A DNA stretch of 64,000 nucleotides from Catenuloplanes niger (GTDB lineage Bacteria; Actinomycetota; Actinomycetes; Mycobacteriales; Micromonosporaceae): positions 2,551,001-2,615,000 of the forward strand of contig NZ_JAVDYC010000001.1 of assembly GCF_031458255.1 (NCBI RefSeq). The letters are read 5' to 3'. The notes under the pieces were generated by a model. That model saw only the letters and a list, made by a program, of their open reading frames with translations, was not told the DNA's origin and did no database searches. Position numbers and translations under genes: made by a program. Of this stretch, positions 48,859 through 58,274 are shown one piece after another. The number at the start of each line of letters is the position of its first letter. Position 1 is the first letter of the stretch.

Positions 48859-49110
48859 CTAGTTCGGGTTCGGCGGTACGTCCGGGATCAGCACCTCGCC
48901 GTACGAGGGGTTGTTCGAGGCGGCGAGCGCGAGCATCGCGTGCACGTGCGCGGCCGCGATGTGGTTCGCGTTCGCCTGGAGGTGCGCCGGGTTGCCCTCG
49001 TCGCCGGGCTTCGCCTGGGTCACCCACGCGGTCCGGTCGGCCTCGTAGCCCGCGCGGCCCAGCAGCTTCTCCGCCACGCGGTAGTGTTCGTCGCCCGTCA
49101 TGGGAACCAT
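48859..49110 (-). CDS. small unknown protein (83 aa)
   Basis: TGDEHYRVAEKLLGRAGYEAD followed by NPAHLQANANHIAAAHVHAMLALAA. It looks like a compact helical protein and has close-to-native codon use. The ATG at 49110 (or 49101) fits best. Not recognised. It follows degV in the opposite order, with 41 bases between. Confidence 0.6.
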   Translation of the reverse strand: MVPMTGDEHYRVAEKLLGRAGYEADRTAWVTQAKPGDEGNPAHLQANANHIAAAHVHAMLALAASNNPSYGEVLIPDVPPNPN

Positions 49111-49151
49111 GCTCACGTCCCGCGGTTGCAGATGCCGCGAAATCCCGCAAA

Positions 49152-49973
49152 TCACCGCCGGTGAATCACCGCGCAGATCGCGCCCGGCCCCAGGTGTGCG
49201 CCGACCACCGCGCCGATCTCCGTGAGGTGCCGTTCCCGCAGCTTCGGCCCGAGCCGCTCGGCGACGCGGGCGAGCAGCTCGGCGGCGCGGTCCGGCGCGG
49301 CCAGATGGTGCACCGCGAGGTCCACGTCGCCGTCGCCGGCCGCCTCCACGGTCAGGTCCGCGAGCCGGGCGAGCGCGCGGCCGGCCGTGCGCACCTTGTC
49401 CCGCACGACGATCGCGCCGTCCGTGACGCGCAGGATCGGCTTGACCGACAGCGCGGTCCCGACCAGCGCGGACGCGGCGCCGATCCGGCCGCCCCGCCGC
49501 AGGAAGTCCAGCGTGTCCACGTAGAACAGCGATGTGGTGCGCTCGACCGCGGTCTGCGCGGCCTTGGCCGCCTCGTCCAGGTCGGTGCAGGCGGCGGCCG
49601 CGAGCGCGGCAAACCCGGTGGCCATCCCGGCGGACCGGGAGTCGATCACGCGGACCGCGTCGCCGAACGGCGCCGCGGCCAGCTGGGCGGCCTCGACCGT
49701 GCCGGAGAGCCGGGCGGAGAGGTGCACGGAGACGACGCCGGTGGCGCCGCCGTCGAGCAGCCGCCGGTACGCCTCGGCGAAGCGCTCCGGCGCCGGCCTC
49801 GACGTGGTGACCGGCACCCGCCGGTCCCGCAGCATGCGGGACAGCTCGGCGGAACTCAGCCCCGGCACCTCGGGCAGCTCACGGTCGCCGACCACGACGT
49901 GCAGCGGGACGACCGTGAGCCCGCCCGTGTCCGGCAGGTACGCCGTGGAGTCCGTGACGACCGCGACTGACAT
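49152..49973 (-). CDS. DegV family fatty-acid-binding protein
   Basis: 273 residues. VAVVTDSTAYLP and VTTSRPAPERFAEAYRRL are the DegV hallmarks, with SVHLSARLSGTVEAAQLAA for the lipid head group. DegV/FakB proteins present fatty acids to the FakA kinase; no FakA gene is in view. ATG at 49973; an upstream GTG at 49982 is possible. Confidence 0.93.
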   Translation of the reverse strand: MSVAVVTDSTAYLPDTGGLTVVPLHVVVGDRELPEVPGLSSAELSRMLRDRRVPVTTSRPAPERFAEAYRRLLDGGATGVVSVHLSARLSGTVEAAQLAAAPFGDAVRVIDSRSAGMATGFAALAAAACTDLDEAAKAAQTAVERTTSLFYVDTLDFLRRGGRIGAASALVGTALSVKPILRVTDGAIVVRDKVRTAGRALARLADLTVEAAGDGDVDLAVHHLAAPDRAAELLARVAERLGPKLRERHLTEIGAVVGAHLGPGAICAVIHRR

Positions 49974-50002
49974 GCCGGGCACGGTAACGCATCCGGGCGG
50001 GA

Positions 50003-50458
50003 TCAGCCCGCTCGCACGGATTTCACCTGCAGCGGCGTGCCCTGCTGGCAGGTGCTCATGACGTTCTCGCCGAGTGTGCCGGTGACCGTCACCCGCGCAC
50101 CGACCTTGGCCACGTTCACGTCGCCGCCGAGCAGCAGGTAGGACGTGCGGCCGTCGGAGATGAGCCGGCAGCCCGGCTCGACACCGGCCGTGACCTGCCC
50201 GGTCACCGTGATCTCCAGCGGCTTGTCCGGCTTACCGGACATGTCGGGCAGCGGGATGCCGGGATCCGACGGCAGCAGCGGGTCCGGCGACGGCGTGACC
50301 GTGACCGGCGGCGACACGGTGGCGGGCGGCGCGACCGCTGCGGACGAGGGCGCGGCCGGTGCGGCCGGGACCTCGGGCTCGGACGCGGGCGACGCGCAGG
50401 CGGTCACCGCAAGACCGGCGACGACGACGGACACGAGGAAGAACCGGCGCATGGTCAT
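50003..50458 (-). CDS. small exported lipoprotein
   Basis: 151 residues. The signal FFLVSVVVAGLAVTACAS carries a lipobox (VTAC, Cys at about residue 22). A Pro/Ala/Ser linker follows, then a 75-residue domain (EITVTGQVTAGVEPGCRLISDGRTSYLLLGGD) with an OB-like beta pattern and two Cys. Function unknown. ATG at 50458. Confidence 0.75.
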   Translation of the reverse strand: MTMRRFFLVSVVVAGLAVTACASPASEPEVPAAPAAPSSAAVAPPATVSPPVTVTPSPDPLLPSDPGIPLPDMSGKPDKPLEITVTGQVTAGVEPGCRLISDGRTSYLLLGGDVNVAKVGARVTVTGTLGENVMSTCQQGTPLQVKSVRAG

Positions 50459-50495
50459 GATGGCTAGGACGCTACCGGCCGGCGCCGGGTTCCGC

Positions 50496-51125
50496 TCAGA
50501 CCGGAGCCGGGATCGCCTTCTCCGGCCACGGGCCCACGTTGTGCGCACGCAGCTGCCAGCCCCGGTGCGGGGTGTCGGCCAGTTCGGTCCAGTGACAGTT
50601 CTGCAGCGGCCGGATGGCCGCCATCACGTCCGCCGGCCAGGCCAGCACGTCGCCGAAGCCCTGCCGGGCGGCACCGCCGTGGGTGGCGACCACGACGACC
50701 TTGCCGGGATGCCGGTCGGCGATCTCGCGCAGCGCCTCGCCGACCCGCTTGCCGACCTCGTCGTTGCGTTCCACCTCGGCCCCGACGTCCGGGTTCCCGC
50801 CGTTCCAGCGCGCGAACTCCGCCGGGAACCGCTCCGCGATCTCCGGGTTGGTCAGGCCCTGGAACAGGCCGTAGTGCCGCTCACGAAGGCGCGCGTCCTC
50901 CGCCACCGGCAGCCCGGTCAGCGCGGCCAGTGCGTCCGCGGTGTGCCGGGCACGCCGCAGGTCACTGGAGTAGATCGCGGCCGGCTCCAGGCCCGCCAGC
51001 AGCGGCGCGGCCGTGGCCGCCTGGGACCGGCCGAGATCGTTCAGCGGCACGTCGGTCTGGCCCTGGACGCGACCCTCCGCGTTCCAGTCGGTGTTGCCGT
51101 GCCGCCAGATGATCAGCCGGGTCAC
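50496..51125 (-). CDS. histidine phosphatase family protein (phosphoglycerate mutase-like)
   Basis: 209 residues. The catalytic RHGNTDWNAEGRVQGQTD and later VVVATHGGAAR are the two His motifs of the branch. Close relatives are glucosyl-3-phosphoglycerate phosphatases or general phosphatases. It overlaps rsfS by four bases, forming the nadD-rsfS-phosphatase operon usual in actinobacteria. Confidence 0.92.
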   Translation of the reverse strand: MTRLIIWRHGNTDWNAEGRVQGQTDVPLNDLGRSQAATAAPLLAGLEPAAIYSSDLRRARHTADALAALTGLPVAEDARLRERHYGLFQGLTNPEIAERFPAEFARWNGGNPDVGAEVERNDEVGKRVGEALREIADRHPGKVVVVATHGGAARQGFGDVLAWPADVMAAIRPLQNCHWTELADTPHRGWQLRAHNVGPWPEKAIPAPV

Positions 51126-51526
51126 GCCGCCGAACCCGCGCCGGCCTCGGCCTCGACCAGGTCACGGTCGACGAACGGCACGATCGGGCAGTCCTTCCAC
51201 AGCCGGTCGAGCGCGTAGAACTCGCGCTCCTCGGAGTGCTGGACGTGCACGATGATGTCGTTGTAGTCCAGCAGGACCCAACGACCGGATCGCTCACCCT
51301 CCTTACGGATCGGCTTCGCCTTCTCCGGGAGCTTGAGCAGCTCCTCCTCGATGGCGTCCACGATCGCGAGCACCTGGCGCTCGTTGGGCGCGGAGGCGAT
51401 CACGAAGGCATCCGTGATGGGGAGCTGGTCGCCGACGTCGATCACGACGACGTCCTCGGCCTTCTTGTCTGCGGCGGCTTGAGCGGCAGCAAGGGCCAGC
51501 TCGAGGGCTCGCTCGGGTACCGTCAC
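51122..51526 (-). CDS. rsfS: ribosomal silencing factor RsfS
   Basis: 134 residues. VVIDVGDQLPITDAFVIASAPNERQVLAI and WVLLDYNDIIVHVQHSEEREFYALDRLW define the family. It blocks 50S-30S joining under starvation by binding L14. It lies about 100 bases after nadD. Confidence 0.96.
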   Translation of the reverse strand: MTVPERALELALAAAQAAADKKAEDVVVIDVGDQLPITDAFVIASAPNERQVLAIVDAIEEELLKLPEKAKPIRKEGERSGRWVLLDYNDIIVHVQHSEEREFYALDRLWKDCPIVPFVDRDLVEAEAGAGSAA

Positions 51527-51628
51527 CCGGGCTCCTTCCGTGGGTACAGCAACAACCGTTCCAGGGTCTCACAACCGGGGACCGATCGTCTCCTCACTTC
51601 ATCCCCAGATCGGACACAGGGGGACAAA

Positions 51629-52225
51629 CTACCCAGCGTACAGCCCTCGTTTGGCGATGTACTGCACCACACCGTCCGGCACCAGGTACCAGACCGGCTT
51701 CCCGGCCACCACGCGGGCGCGGCAGGCGGTCGAGGAGATCGCCATCGCCGGGATCTCGACCAGGCTGACCGCGTCCTCCGGCAGGTGCGCGCTGGACAGC
51801 TCGAAACCCGGACGGGTGACGCCGACGAACCGGGCCAGTTCGAACATGCGCTCCGCGTCCTTCCAGGAGAGCATCTTCTCGACCGCGTCCGCGCCGGTGA
51901 TGAAGAAGAGCTCCGCGCCCGGCCCGTAGAGCCCGCGCAGGTCACGCAGCGTGTCGACGGTGTAGGTCGGCCCCGGCCGGTCGATGTCGACGCGGCTCAC
52001 CGTGAAGCGCGGGTTGGACGCGGTCGCGATCACGGTCATCAGGTACCGGTCCTCGGCCGGCGTGACCGCCTGCCGCCCCTTCTGCCAGGGCTGCCCGGTC
52101 GGGACGAAGACCACCTCGTCCAGCCCGAACCGGTCCGCGACCTCACTGGCCGCGACCAGGTGACCGTTGTGAATCGGATCGAACGTGCCGCCCATGATGC
52201 CGATCCGCTGCCCACGCTCACCCAC
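51629..52225 (-). CDS. nadD: nicotinate-nucleotide adenylyltransferase
   Basis: 198 residues. [15 protein letters not shown] is the adenylyltransferase nucleotide-binding motif, and [12 protein letters not shown] the ISSTxIR motif. It makes nicotinate adenine dinucleotide in NAD synthesis. The GTG at 52225 has GGAAG nine bases before it. It heads the rsfS operon. Confidence 0.95.
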   Translation of the reverse strand: MGERGQRIGIMGGTFDPIHNGHLVAASEVADRFGLDEVVFVPTGQPWQKGRQAVTPAEDRYLMTVIATASNPRFTVSRVDIDRPGPTYTVDTLRDLRGLYGPGAELFFITGADAVEKMLSWKDAERMFELARFVGVTRPGFELSSAHLPEDAVSLVEIPAMAISSTACRARVVAGKPVWYLVPDGVVQYIAKRGLYAG

Positions 52226-52345
52226 GCCAGTGATCTTCCCTCGCCCGAGCCCCGACCGGCAATCCATCGTCCAAAACAAGATCAAAATCAAACGCACCCG
52301 AGGGTACGGCCGGCGACCGCACCCCCGGATGCCCGCACTCCCGCG

Positions 52346-54859
52346 CTACCGGCCTCGGGCCCGGAGCGCCCGGCGCATGTCGTCGTCCGCGTCGGTGACC
52401 GCGCGGCGTACCGCCGGATGCAGGTCGTCGCGCGCGAGCAGGTGCGCCGCGGCCGCCCGGGTCTCCGCCGACACCGCGTACACCGGGAAGGTCAGCGCGG
52501 CCAGTCGCTCCGCCGACCATCCGGACCGGGCCCGCGCCGCCGCCGGGATCTCCGCGAAGTACCGCGCGACGAACGGCGCGGTCAGCTCGCTCTGCTCCGG
52601 CTGCCAGAAACCCTGCGCGTACGCGACCAGCGAGCGGTTGGACAGCGTCTCGTCCGTGTAGAGCCGCTGCCAGGCCCGCTCCTTCGCCTCCGGGTCGGGC
52701 AGCGCGGCCCGGCACGTGCCGGCCCACAGCTCGCCGGCCGCGCTGCGGTCCCGCGCGGACTCCGCCTCGATCTCGGCGGGCCCAGCCTCGCCGAGCACCA
52801 CCAGAGCGGCCAGCAGCCGCCAGCGCAGGTCCGCGTCGACCGCCAGCCCCTCCGGCACGCCCTCGCCGGCCAGCCAGCCGCGCAGCCGCGCCGTGTCCCG
52901 CGTGGTGGCGATCAACGAGCGGGCCGCGGCCAGCTGCAGCGACTGACCGGCCGGCGCGGCGGCCAGCAGCCGGTCGGCCGCGGTCGCGATCAGCAGCAGC
53001 GCGTCCTCCCGGGCCGCGCCGTCCAGGTACCGGTCGACCAGCCGGCCGGTGAGCAGCAGCACGTCCTCCACGATGATCACCTCGCGCTCGACCGGCAGCG
53101 CCGCGAGCACCAGCGAGACCAGGTCCGCGACCGGGCGGTCCGCGTCCTGCACGGCGTCGATCATCGAGCCCCAGATCACCGCGCGGGTCAGCGAGTCCTC
53201 GATGCCGGGCAGCACCAGCGGCACCGCGGCCACGGACGCGTCGTCCAGCCGCACCTTCGCGTAGGTGAGGTCACCGTCGTTGAGCAGCAGCAGGTCGGCC
53301 GTGCGCTGGCCGGCGAGCCGGTCCAGCACGGTCCGCCCGCCGTCCGCCTCCGGCGTCAGGTCGACCTCGAACCGGTCCCGGCAGACCACCTCGGCGCCGG
53401 CCCGGTCGTAGAGCCCGATCCGGATCCGGTGCGGCCGCAGCGTCGGGTGGCTCTCCGGCGCGGTCTGCCGGACCGCGACCTCGGCCCACGTACCGTCCGG
53501 CCCGGGCGTGATCTCCGGGGTGAGCGTGTTGACCTGGGCCGTGCGCAGCCACAGGTCGGCCCAGCCGGTCAGGTCCCGGCCGCTCGACCGGCTCAGCGCG
53601 TCCAGCAGGTCGGCGAGCGTGGCGTTGCCGAACGCGTGCGCCCGGAAGTAGTCCCGCAGGCCGGTCAGGAACGCCTCGTCGCCGAGGAACGCGACCAGCT
53701 GGCGCAGCACGGACGCGCCCTTCGCGTACGAGATGCCGTCGAAGTTGAGCAGCGCGAGCGCGGAGTCCTCCAGCTCGGCCGGCGCGACCGGGTGCGTGGA
53801 CGGGCGCTGGTCGGCCGCGTAACCCCAGGCCTTGCGCCGCATGCCGAACGTGGTCCAGGTCTTCCGGTCGGTCACCTCCGCGATCACCCGGTAGCCCATG
53901 TGCTCGGCGAACGACTCGTTCAGCCAGAGGTCGTCCCACCAGCGCATGGTGACCAGGTCACCGAACCACATGTGCGCCATCTCGTGCGCGATCACGGTGG
54001 CCCGCAGCTCGTGCTCGCTGTCGGTCACCGCGGACCGGAACACGTAGTCGTCGCGGAACGTGACCAGGCCCGGGTTCTCCATCGCACCGGCGTTGAACTC
54101 CGGCACGAACGCCTGGTCGTACTTGCCGAACGGGTACCGCACCTCGAACAGCTCGTGGAACCGGTCCAGGCAGCGCGCGGTGACGTCCAGGATCGCGGCC
54201 GCGTCCTTGTCCAGGTCGCCGGCGAGCGAGCGACGGCAGTAGAGCCCCAGCGGGATGCCGTCGTGCTCGCCGCTGACCAGGTGGTACGGCCCGGCGATCA
54301 GCGTGAAGAAGTAGGTGGCCAGCGGCTGCGTGCGGGCGAACGACCAGAGCCCGTCCTCGCGAGCGGCCTCCGCACCGTTCGCCGCGACGAGCCACCCCTC
54401 GGGCGCGCGCACGCTCAGCGTGAACGGCGCCTTCAGGTCGGGCTGGTCGAACGAGGCGAAGACCTTCTCCGACTCGTCCAGGAAGGACGCGCCGTAGAGG
54501 TACACCTCGCCGTCCGCCGGGTCCACGAACCGGTGCAGTCCGTCACCGGTGTTGGTGTACGCCATCTCCGCGTCGACCACCAGCACGTTCTCCGCGTCGC
54601 CGGTGAGCAGCGCGCTCAGCGGCAGCCGGTTGCCGTCCAGCGTGGACACGTCCAGGTCGGTGCCGTTGAGCCGGGCGGAGATCAGCCGGTGCGGCTTGAC
54701 CTCCGCGAACGTCGGTCCGGGCGCGGACGCGCGGAAACGGATCGTGGTGCTCGATCGGAACAGCTCCGGACCACCCGTGAGGTCGAGGTGGATCTCATAG
54801 CCGTCGACGGTCAGCAGTGCGGCGCGTTCCACGGCCTCCGCACGAGTCAGGCTGCGCAT
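52346..54859 (-). CDS. pepN: aminopeptidase N (M1 family)
   Basis: 837 residues. NAGAMENPGLVTFRDDYVF contains the GxMEN exopeptidase motif. HEMAHMWFGD followed 18 residues later by NESFAEH gives the zinc site HExxH-x18-E. It removes N-terminal residues from peptides in the cytoplasm. ATG at 54859. Confidence 0.96.
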   Translation of the reverse strand: MRSLTRAEAVERAALLTVDGYEIHLDLTGGPELFRSSTTIRFRASAPGPTFAEVKPHRLISARLNGTDLDVSTLDGNRLPLSALLTGDAENVLVVDAEMAYTNTGDGLHRFVDPADGEVYLYGASFLDESEKVFASFDQPDLKAPFTLSVRAPEGWLVAANGAEAAREDGLWSFARTQPLATYFFTLIAGPYHLVSGEHDGIPLGLYCRRSLAGDLDKDAAAILDVTARCLDRFHELFEVRYPFGKYDQAFVPEFNAGAMENPGLVTFRDDYVFRSAVTDSEHELRATVIAHEMAHMWFGDLVTMRWWDDLWLNESFAEHMGYRVIAEVTDRKTWTTFGMRRKAWGYAADQRPSTHPVAPAELEDSALALLNFDGISYAKGASVLRQLVAFLGDEAFLTGLRDYFRAHAFGNATLADLLDALSRSSGRDLTGWADLWLRTAQVNTLTPEITPGPDGTWAEVAVRQTAPESHPTLRPHRIRIGLYDRAGAEVVCRDRFEVDLTPEADGGRTVLDRLAGQRTADLLLLNDGDLTYAKVRLDDASVAAVPLVLPGIEDSLTRAVIWGSMIDAVQDADRPVADLVSLVLAALPVEREVIIVEDVLLLTGRLVDRYLDGAAREDALLLIATAADRLLAAAPAGQSLQLAAARSLIATTRDTARLRGWLAGEGVPEGLAVDADLRWRLLAALVVLGEAGPAEIEAESARDRSAAGELWAGTCRAALPDPEAKERAWQRLYTDETLSNRSLVAYAQGFWQPEQSELTAPFVARYFAEIPAAARARSGWSAERLAALTFPVYAVSAETRAAAAHLLARDDLHPAVRRAVTDADDDMRRALRARGR

Positions 54860-54990
54860 CGGACCATCCTCCCCGTTCCGGCCCCGGCGGCAACCCCGGG
54901 TAACCTGTATCCCGCGATGTGACGTGGCGCACTGGTTCGCCCGCGCCGTCGCTCCCCCCGTTTCTCGACCGCATCCACCAGGGAGTCCTC

Positions 54991-55218
54991 ATGACCACGC
55001 CGCATCCCAAGGGCGACTTCGACCTCTCCCGCGCGGTGTGGCAGTCGGCCGGGCCCGGCGAGGGCGGCGACGGTAGCTCCGTCGAGGTCGCCTTCGTCGA
55101 CGACCTGATCGGCATGCGCAACGGCGCCGACCCGGACGGGCCCGTCCTGGTGTTCACCCAGGCCGAGTGGGACGCCTTCGTCGAGGGTGCCAAGGACGGC
55201 GAGTTCGACCTGGAGTGA
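54991..55218 (+). CDS. DUF397-domain protein
   Basis: 75 residues. LSRAVWQSAGPG..SSVEVAFVDDLIGMRNGADPDGPVLVFTQAEWDAFV matches the DUF397 pattern, a small actinobacterial domain generally encoded next to a Xre-type regulator. No such regulator is adjacent, so this copy is an orphan. ATG at 54991 with AGGGAG upstream. Confidence 0.88.
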   Translation: MTTPHPKGDFDLSRAVWQSAGPGEGGDGSSVEVAFVDDLIGMRNGADPDGPVLVFTQAEWDAFVEGAKDGEFDLE

Positions 55219-55224
55219 CGTCGG

Positions 55225-55881
55225 TCAGGCGACGCCGCAGACCCCGCCGTTGACCTGGCAGAGCCGGGGTGGCGCGTCCGTACCCGTGCGCTCGAGGTGC
55301 AGCCGGAGCGAGACGGACGCGCCCGCGCTCAACGGCACGGTGCTGATGAACGTGTAGAGCGACCCGTCCCGGCTCATCGTGGCCTGCGGTGCCGACTCCA
55401 CCCAGAACGTGCGCAGCTCGCCCACGTTGTCCTCGAACGCGATCTGCAGCGACCAGTGCCGTACACCCGTGGTGGGGTTGGTTATCAGCACCTCGCCGAT
55501 GAACGAGTCGCCGTAGGAGTGCAGCACCCGGAAGGTGCCGATCGCGTCGGTCCGCTGCCGGCCCGACGCCTCCGCGCCCGCGATCAGTGACCTCTCCCCC
55601 ACGCCGCTCGGCGTGGGGGCACCGTGGCCCGGCACCCGGGACAGCTCCGGCGTCTCCGGCCCCGGGTCGGAGGTCTGCGCGGTGTCGACACCGGGCGCCG
55701 CGGCCTGCTGTGCGGCGTCGAACGGCACCAGCGTCAGCGCGGCGGCCAGCAGGCCGATCGCCACCCCGGACACGGCCAGCACCGGCACCCACGGCACCGG
55801 GCCCCGGTCCCGCTCGACCGGCACCGACCGCCGCCCACCGTGCCTCGCCGGCATACGCTCCCCATCCACGTGTTCCGTCAC
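55225..55881 (-). CDS. membrane-anchored carbohydrate-binding-module-like protein
   Basis: 218 residues. A single membrane helix (VPVLAVSGVAIGLLAAALTLV) at about residue 35 is followed by a Pro/Thr linker. A C-terminal domain FRVLHSYGDSFIGEVLITNPTTGVRHWSLQIAF resembles a CBM2-like beta-sandwich, with two Cys near the end. Probably extracellular. Ligand unknown. Confidence 0.65.
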   Translation of the reverse strand: MTEHVDGERMPARHGGRRSVPVERDRGPVPWVPVLAVSGVAIGLLAAALTLVPFDAAQQAAAPGVDTAQTSDPGPETPELSRVPGHGAPTPSGVGERSLIAGAEASGRQRTDAIGTFRVLHSYGDSFIGEVLITNPTTGVRHWSLQIAFEDNVGELRTFWVESAPQATMSRDGSLYTFISTVPLSAGASVSLRLHLERTGTDAPPRLCQVNGGVCGVA

Positions 55882-55978
55882 GACCGAGTGAGATTAGCCG
55901 GATCGTTGCCCGGATGAACATGGCGCGTACCGGATTGACCGAATCCACGCTCGATCGTGGACGGTCACGTGAGCGGGC

Positions 55979-56512
55979 TCACGACCGGACGCCGACCAGG
56001 TCGAGCAGTTCCGGCAACCCGTCCACGCCGCGGCCGACCCGGCGCAGGCGCAGCACCAGCGCGGCCGCGGTCAGCACCGGCGGACCGTCCGGCAGGGCCG
56101 GATCGAGCCGCTCACGCGTCCAGACCTCGATGTCGTCCCAGCTGAAGAACCGCTCCCGCCCGGCCGGCCGCATCGACACCGGCATCGGCGCGCCCGGCTC
56201 ACCGAACGTACCGGTCAGCCAGGCGCGGAACCACTCCTCCGGCCGGGCCAGCCGGGCCGCCGCCTCCGGGATCGTCACCGGGTCGCGCGTCTCCACCCGG
56301 ATCGGCCGCAGCCCGACCCGCTCCAGGTCGTGCGTGGCCGAGACGATCGCGGTGGCGAGCCGTGGCGCCGCCCGGTCGAACCACACCACGCCCACCTGCT
56401 CCTCCGGTGCGACCTCGACGCCGGGCGTGTCCGGGAGGCCGACCAGCGCGACGGCCTGCGCGACGGTGGGCGGCGTGTCCACCACCATCCGGAACTGGAA
56501 GACCGGGATCAT
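55979..56512 (-). CDS. DNA-binding-like protein, second gene of an unknown pair
   Basis: 177 residues. Residues 1-65 form an alpha/beta part (FQFRMVVDTPPTVAQAVALVGLPDTPGVEV..VVWFDRAAP). Residues 90-160 look like an excisionase/MerR-type winged helix: VTIPEAAARLARPEEWFRAWL..RERFFSWDDIEVWTRERL. Similar two-part proteins occur in other actinobacteria without a known role. The ATG overlaps the stop of the small upstream gene (ATGA), implying coupling. It may be the regulator or antitoxin half of a module, but this is inference. Confidence 0.7.
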   Translation of the reverse strand: MIPVFQFRMVVDTPPTVAQAVALVGLPDTPGVEVAPEEQVGVVWFDRAAPRLATAIVSATHDLERVGLRPIRVETRDPVTIPEAAARLARPEEWFRAWLTGTFGEPGAPMPVSMRPAGRERFFSWDDIEVWTRERLDPALPDGPPVLTAAALVLRLRRVGRGVDGLPELLDLVGVRS

Positions 56513-56772
56513 CGGCCACCCCGTCCGCGCCGCCCCGGGCGGGTGCGTGGCCGGTGCGCGACGTGGTTGTCCAGGAAGATCATGAGCCGGGTGCCCTGCC
56601 GGGCCGGATCCTCCGCCCGGACCGGGACCGAGATCCGCCGGGCGCCGGTCGCGCACTCGACCCACCCCCAGAGCGGCCCCTGCCCGGCCCGGATCGTCAC
56701 CAGCCCGGCGTCGCGGCACGCGTGCAGCGCGGCCTCGATGCCAGGACTCGGATGCGTCTCCGTGACGTTCAC
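56509..56772 (-). CDS. small unknown protein (87 aa), first gene of the pair
   Basis: A GTG start at 56772 has a strong GGAGGGAGG site upstream. The sequence GIEAALHACRDAGLVTIRAGQGPLWGWVECATGARRISVPV..RLMIFLDNHV ends in an Arg-rich tail. One helix followed by a three-stranded sheet loosely recalls HicA-like dsRNA-binding folds, but no catalytic His match is convincing. Coupled to the DNA-binding-like gene. Confidence 0.65.
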   Translation of the reverse strand: MNVTETHPSPGIEAALHACRDAGLVTIRAGQGPLWGWVECATGARRISVPVRAEDPARQGTRLMIFLDNHVAHRPRTRPGRRGRGGR

Positions 56773-57068
56773 CGTGTGCCTCCCTCCGGCGGGTGTGCTG
56801 CCCGCCTCGTCGCGATCGGCTCCCGGCCGCACCCCGTGGTGACCGGCCGGGCCGGGCGCGTCTCCCGCCCCCGGCACGCATCACCCTCCACCCACCCCCG
56901 CCCCTTCCGGAGGAGCCACCGACCGGGGCCAGCACACCCGCACCGGCCCTGGCCCCCCTTACCGGCCCCGGCCGGGCGCGGCGCGCCACGGCCGCCCGCC
57001 CGCCGGGCGGCACACGACGGCACCGGCTCCGGCGCGGCGGCACCCGGGGGGTGTCCCTATGGTTTTCG

Positions 57069-58274
57069 TCAAGCCTCAGGGGCAGATTCCTTGGTTGTTT
57101 TGGGCTGGTACGGGGTTTTGGTGCGGAGCATGGCGTGGAGGACGTCGGCGCGGCGGCGGGCGAGGCAGATGATGGCGGCGTTGTGTTTCTTGCCCTCAGC
57201 GCGTTTGCGGTCGTAGTAGGCCCTGGATGGTGGGTGGGACAGCGACGCGAACGCGGCGAGGAAGAACGCGCGTTTGAGCTGCTTGTTCCCGGATTTCGGC
57301 GGGTGTTCGCCGCGGATCGAGCTGCCGGAACGCCGCGTCACGGGCGCGAGCCCGGCGTAGGCGGCGAGGTGCCCTGCGGTCTTGAACGCGGTGGCGTCGC
57401 CGACTTCGAGGAGTATCCGGGCGTCGGTCCTGACGCCGATGCCGGGCATCGAGGTCAGGACCTCGGCGAGAGGGTGGGCATCAAGCATCCGTTCGACCTC
57501 GTCCGCGACCTGGTCACGCTGCTGCATGGCCTGCCGGAGGCTGTCGGCGAGTCGGGGCAGGACGGTCTCGGCGGCGGTGGTGCCGGGGACGGTGACGGTC
57601 TGCTCGTCCAGCGCGGCCAGGACCTGCTCGATGAGCCGGGCTCCCATCCGTGGCGCCTTCGGGGCGACGATCGAGGTGAGGTCGCGCCGGCCGGTCGTGC
57701 GCAGCCCAGCGGGGCCGCCGCAACGGGACAGCAGTTCCAGCACCGCTGGGTGGGTGACTTTGGGGCCGAGGATGCGTTCCAGTGGCGGGTGGATCTGGGT
57801 GAGCAGGCCGCGGATGCGGTTGCTGATCCGGGTGGCCTCGCCGGCCAGGTCGTCGTCGTAGCCGATCAGGACCTCCAGCTCGGCGAGGGTCTCGTCGCCG
57901 GTGTCGACGCGGCGCAGGGTGTGGGGCAGGGTGCGGGCGGCGTCGGCGATGACGTAGGCGTCTCTGGCGTCGGTCTTGGCCGTGCCGGGGTGGAGGTCGG
58001 CGAGGCGGCGCATCGCGAGTCCGGGCAGGTAGGCGACCTGGCAGCCGGTGGCGCGGGCGACCGCGACGGGCAGGGCGCCGATCGAGGCGGGCTGATCGAC
58101 GACGACCAGGACCCGGCCGTGCCGGGCGAGTTTGGTGAACAGGGTCTTCAGACGTTTCTCGGTGTTCGGCAGCGGCGCATCGTGCAGCCGCTTTCCGTCC
58201 CGGCCGAGGGCGACCGCGTGGTGGTCGCTCTTGCCGACGTCGAGCCCGAGGAACACGTCGTACTCGTTGTGCAC
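57069..58274 (-). CDS. IS110 family transposase (bridge-RNA-guided recombinase type)
   Basis: 401 residues, full length for the family. The DEDD N-terminal domain shows FLGLDVGKSDHH, VVVDQPASIG and GTAKTDARDAYVIAD. A coiled-coil stretch and the C-terminal Transposase_20 domain follow (LTSMPGIGVRTDARILLEVGD, YAGLAPVTRRSGSS, with the conserved Ser). No frameshift or stop, so it may be active. The GTG at 58274 is chosen since the domain begins six residues later. Confidence 0.96.
   Translation of the reverse strand: MHNEYDVFLGLDVGKSDHHAVALGRDGKRLHDAPLPNTEKRLKTLFTKLARHGRVLVVVDQPASIGALPVAVARATGCQVAYLPGLAMRRLADLHPGTAKTDARDAYVIADAARTLPHTLRRVDTGDETLAELEVLIGYDDDLAGEATRISNRIRGLLTQIHPPLERILGPKVTHPAVLELLSRCGGPAGLRTTGRRDLTSIVAPKAPRMGARLIEQVLAALDEQTVTVPGTTAAETVLPRLADSLRQAMQQRDQVADEVERMLDAHPLAEVLTSMPGIGVRTDARILLEVGDATAFKTAGHLAAYAGLAPVTRRSGSSIRGEHPPKSGNKQLKRAFFLAAFASLSHPPSRAYYDRKRAEGKKHNAAIICLARRRADVLHAMLRTKTPYQPKTTKESAPEA

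Noticed and set aside
51236-54922. Very long plus-strand open frame opposite nadD and pepN
   Set aside because: Composition is Arg/Gln/Asp-rich shadow of GC-rich coding on the other strand; pepN and nadD there are unmistakable.
56509-56772. HicA toxin
   Set aside because: Only a loose secondary-structure resemblance; the catalytic histidine pattern and length of HicA are not matched.
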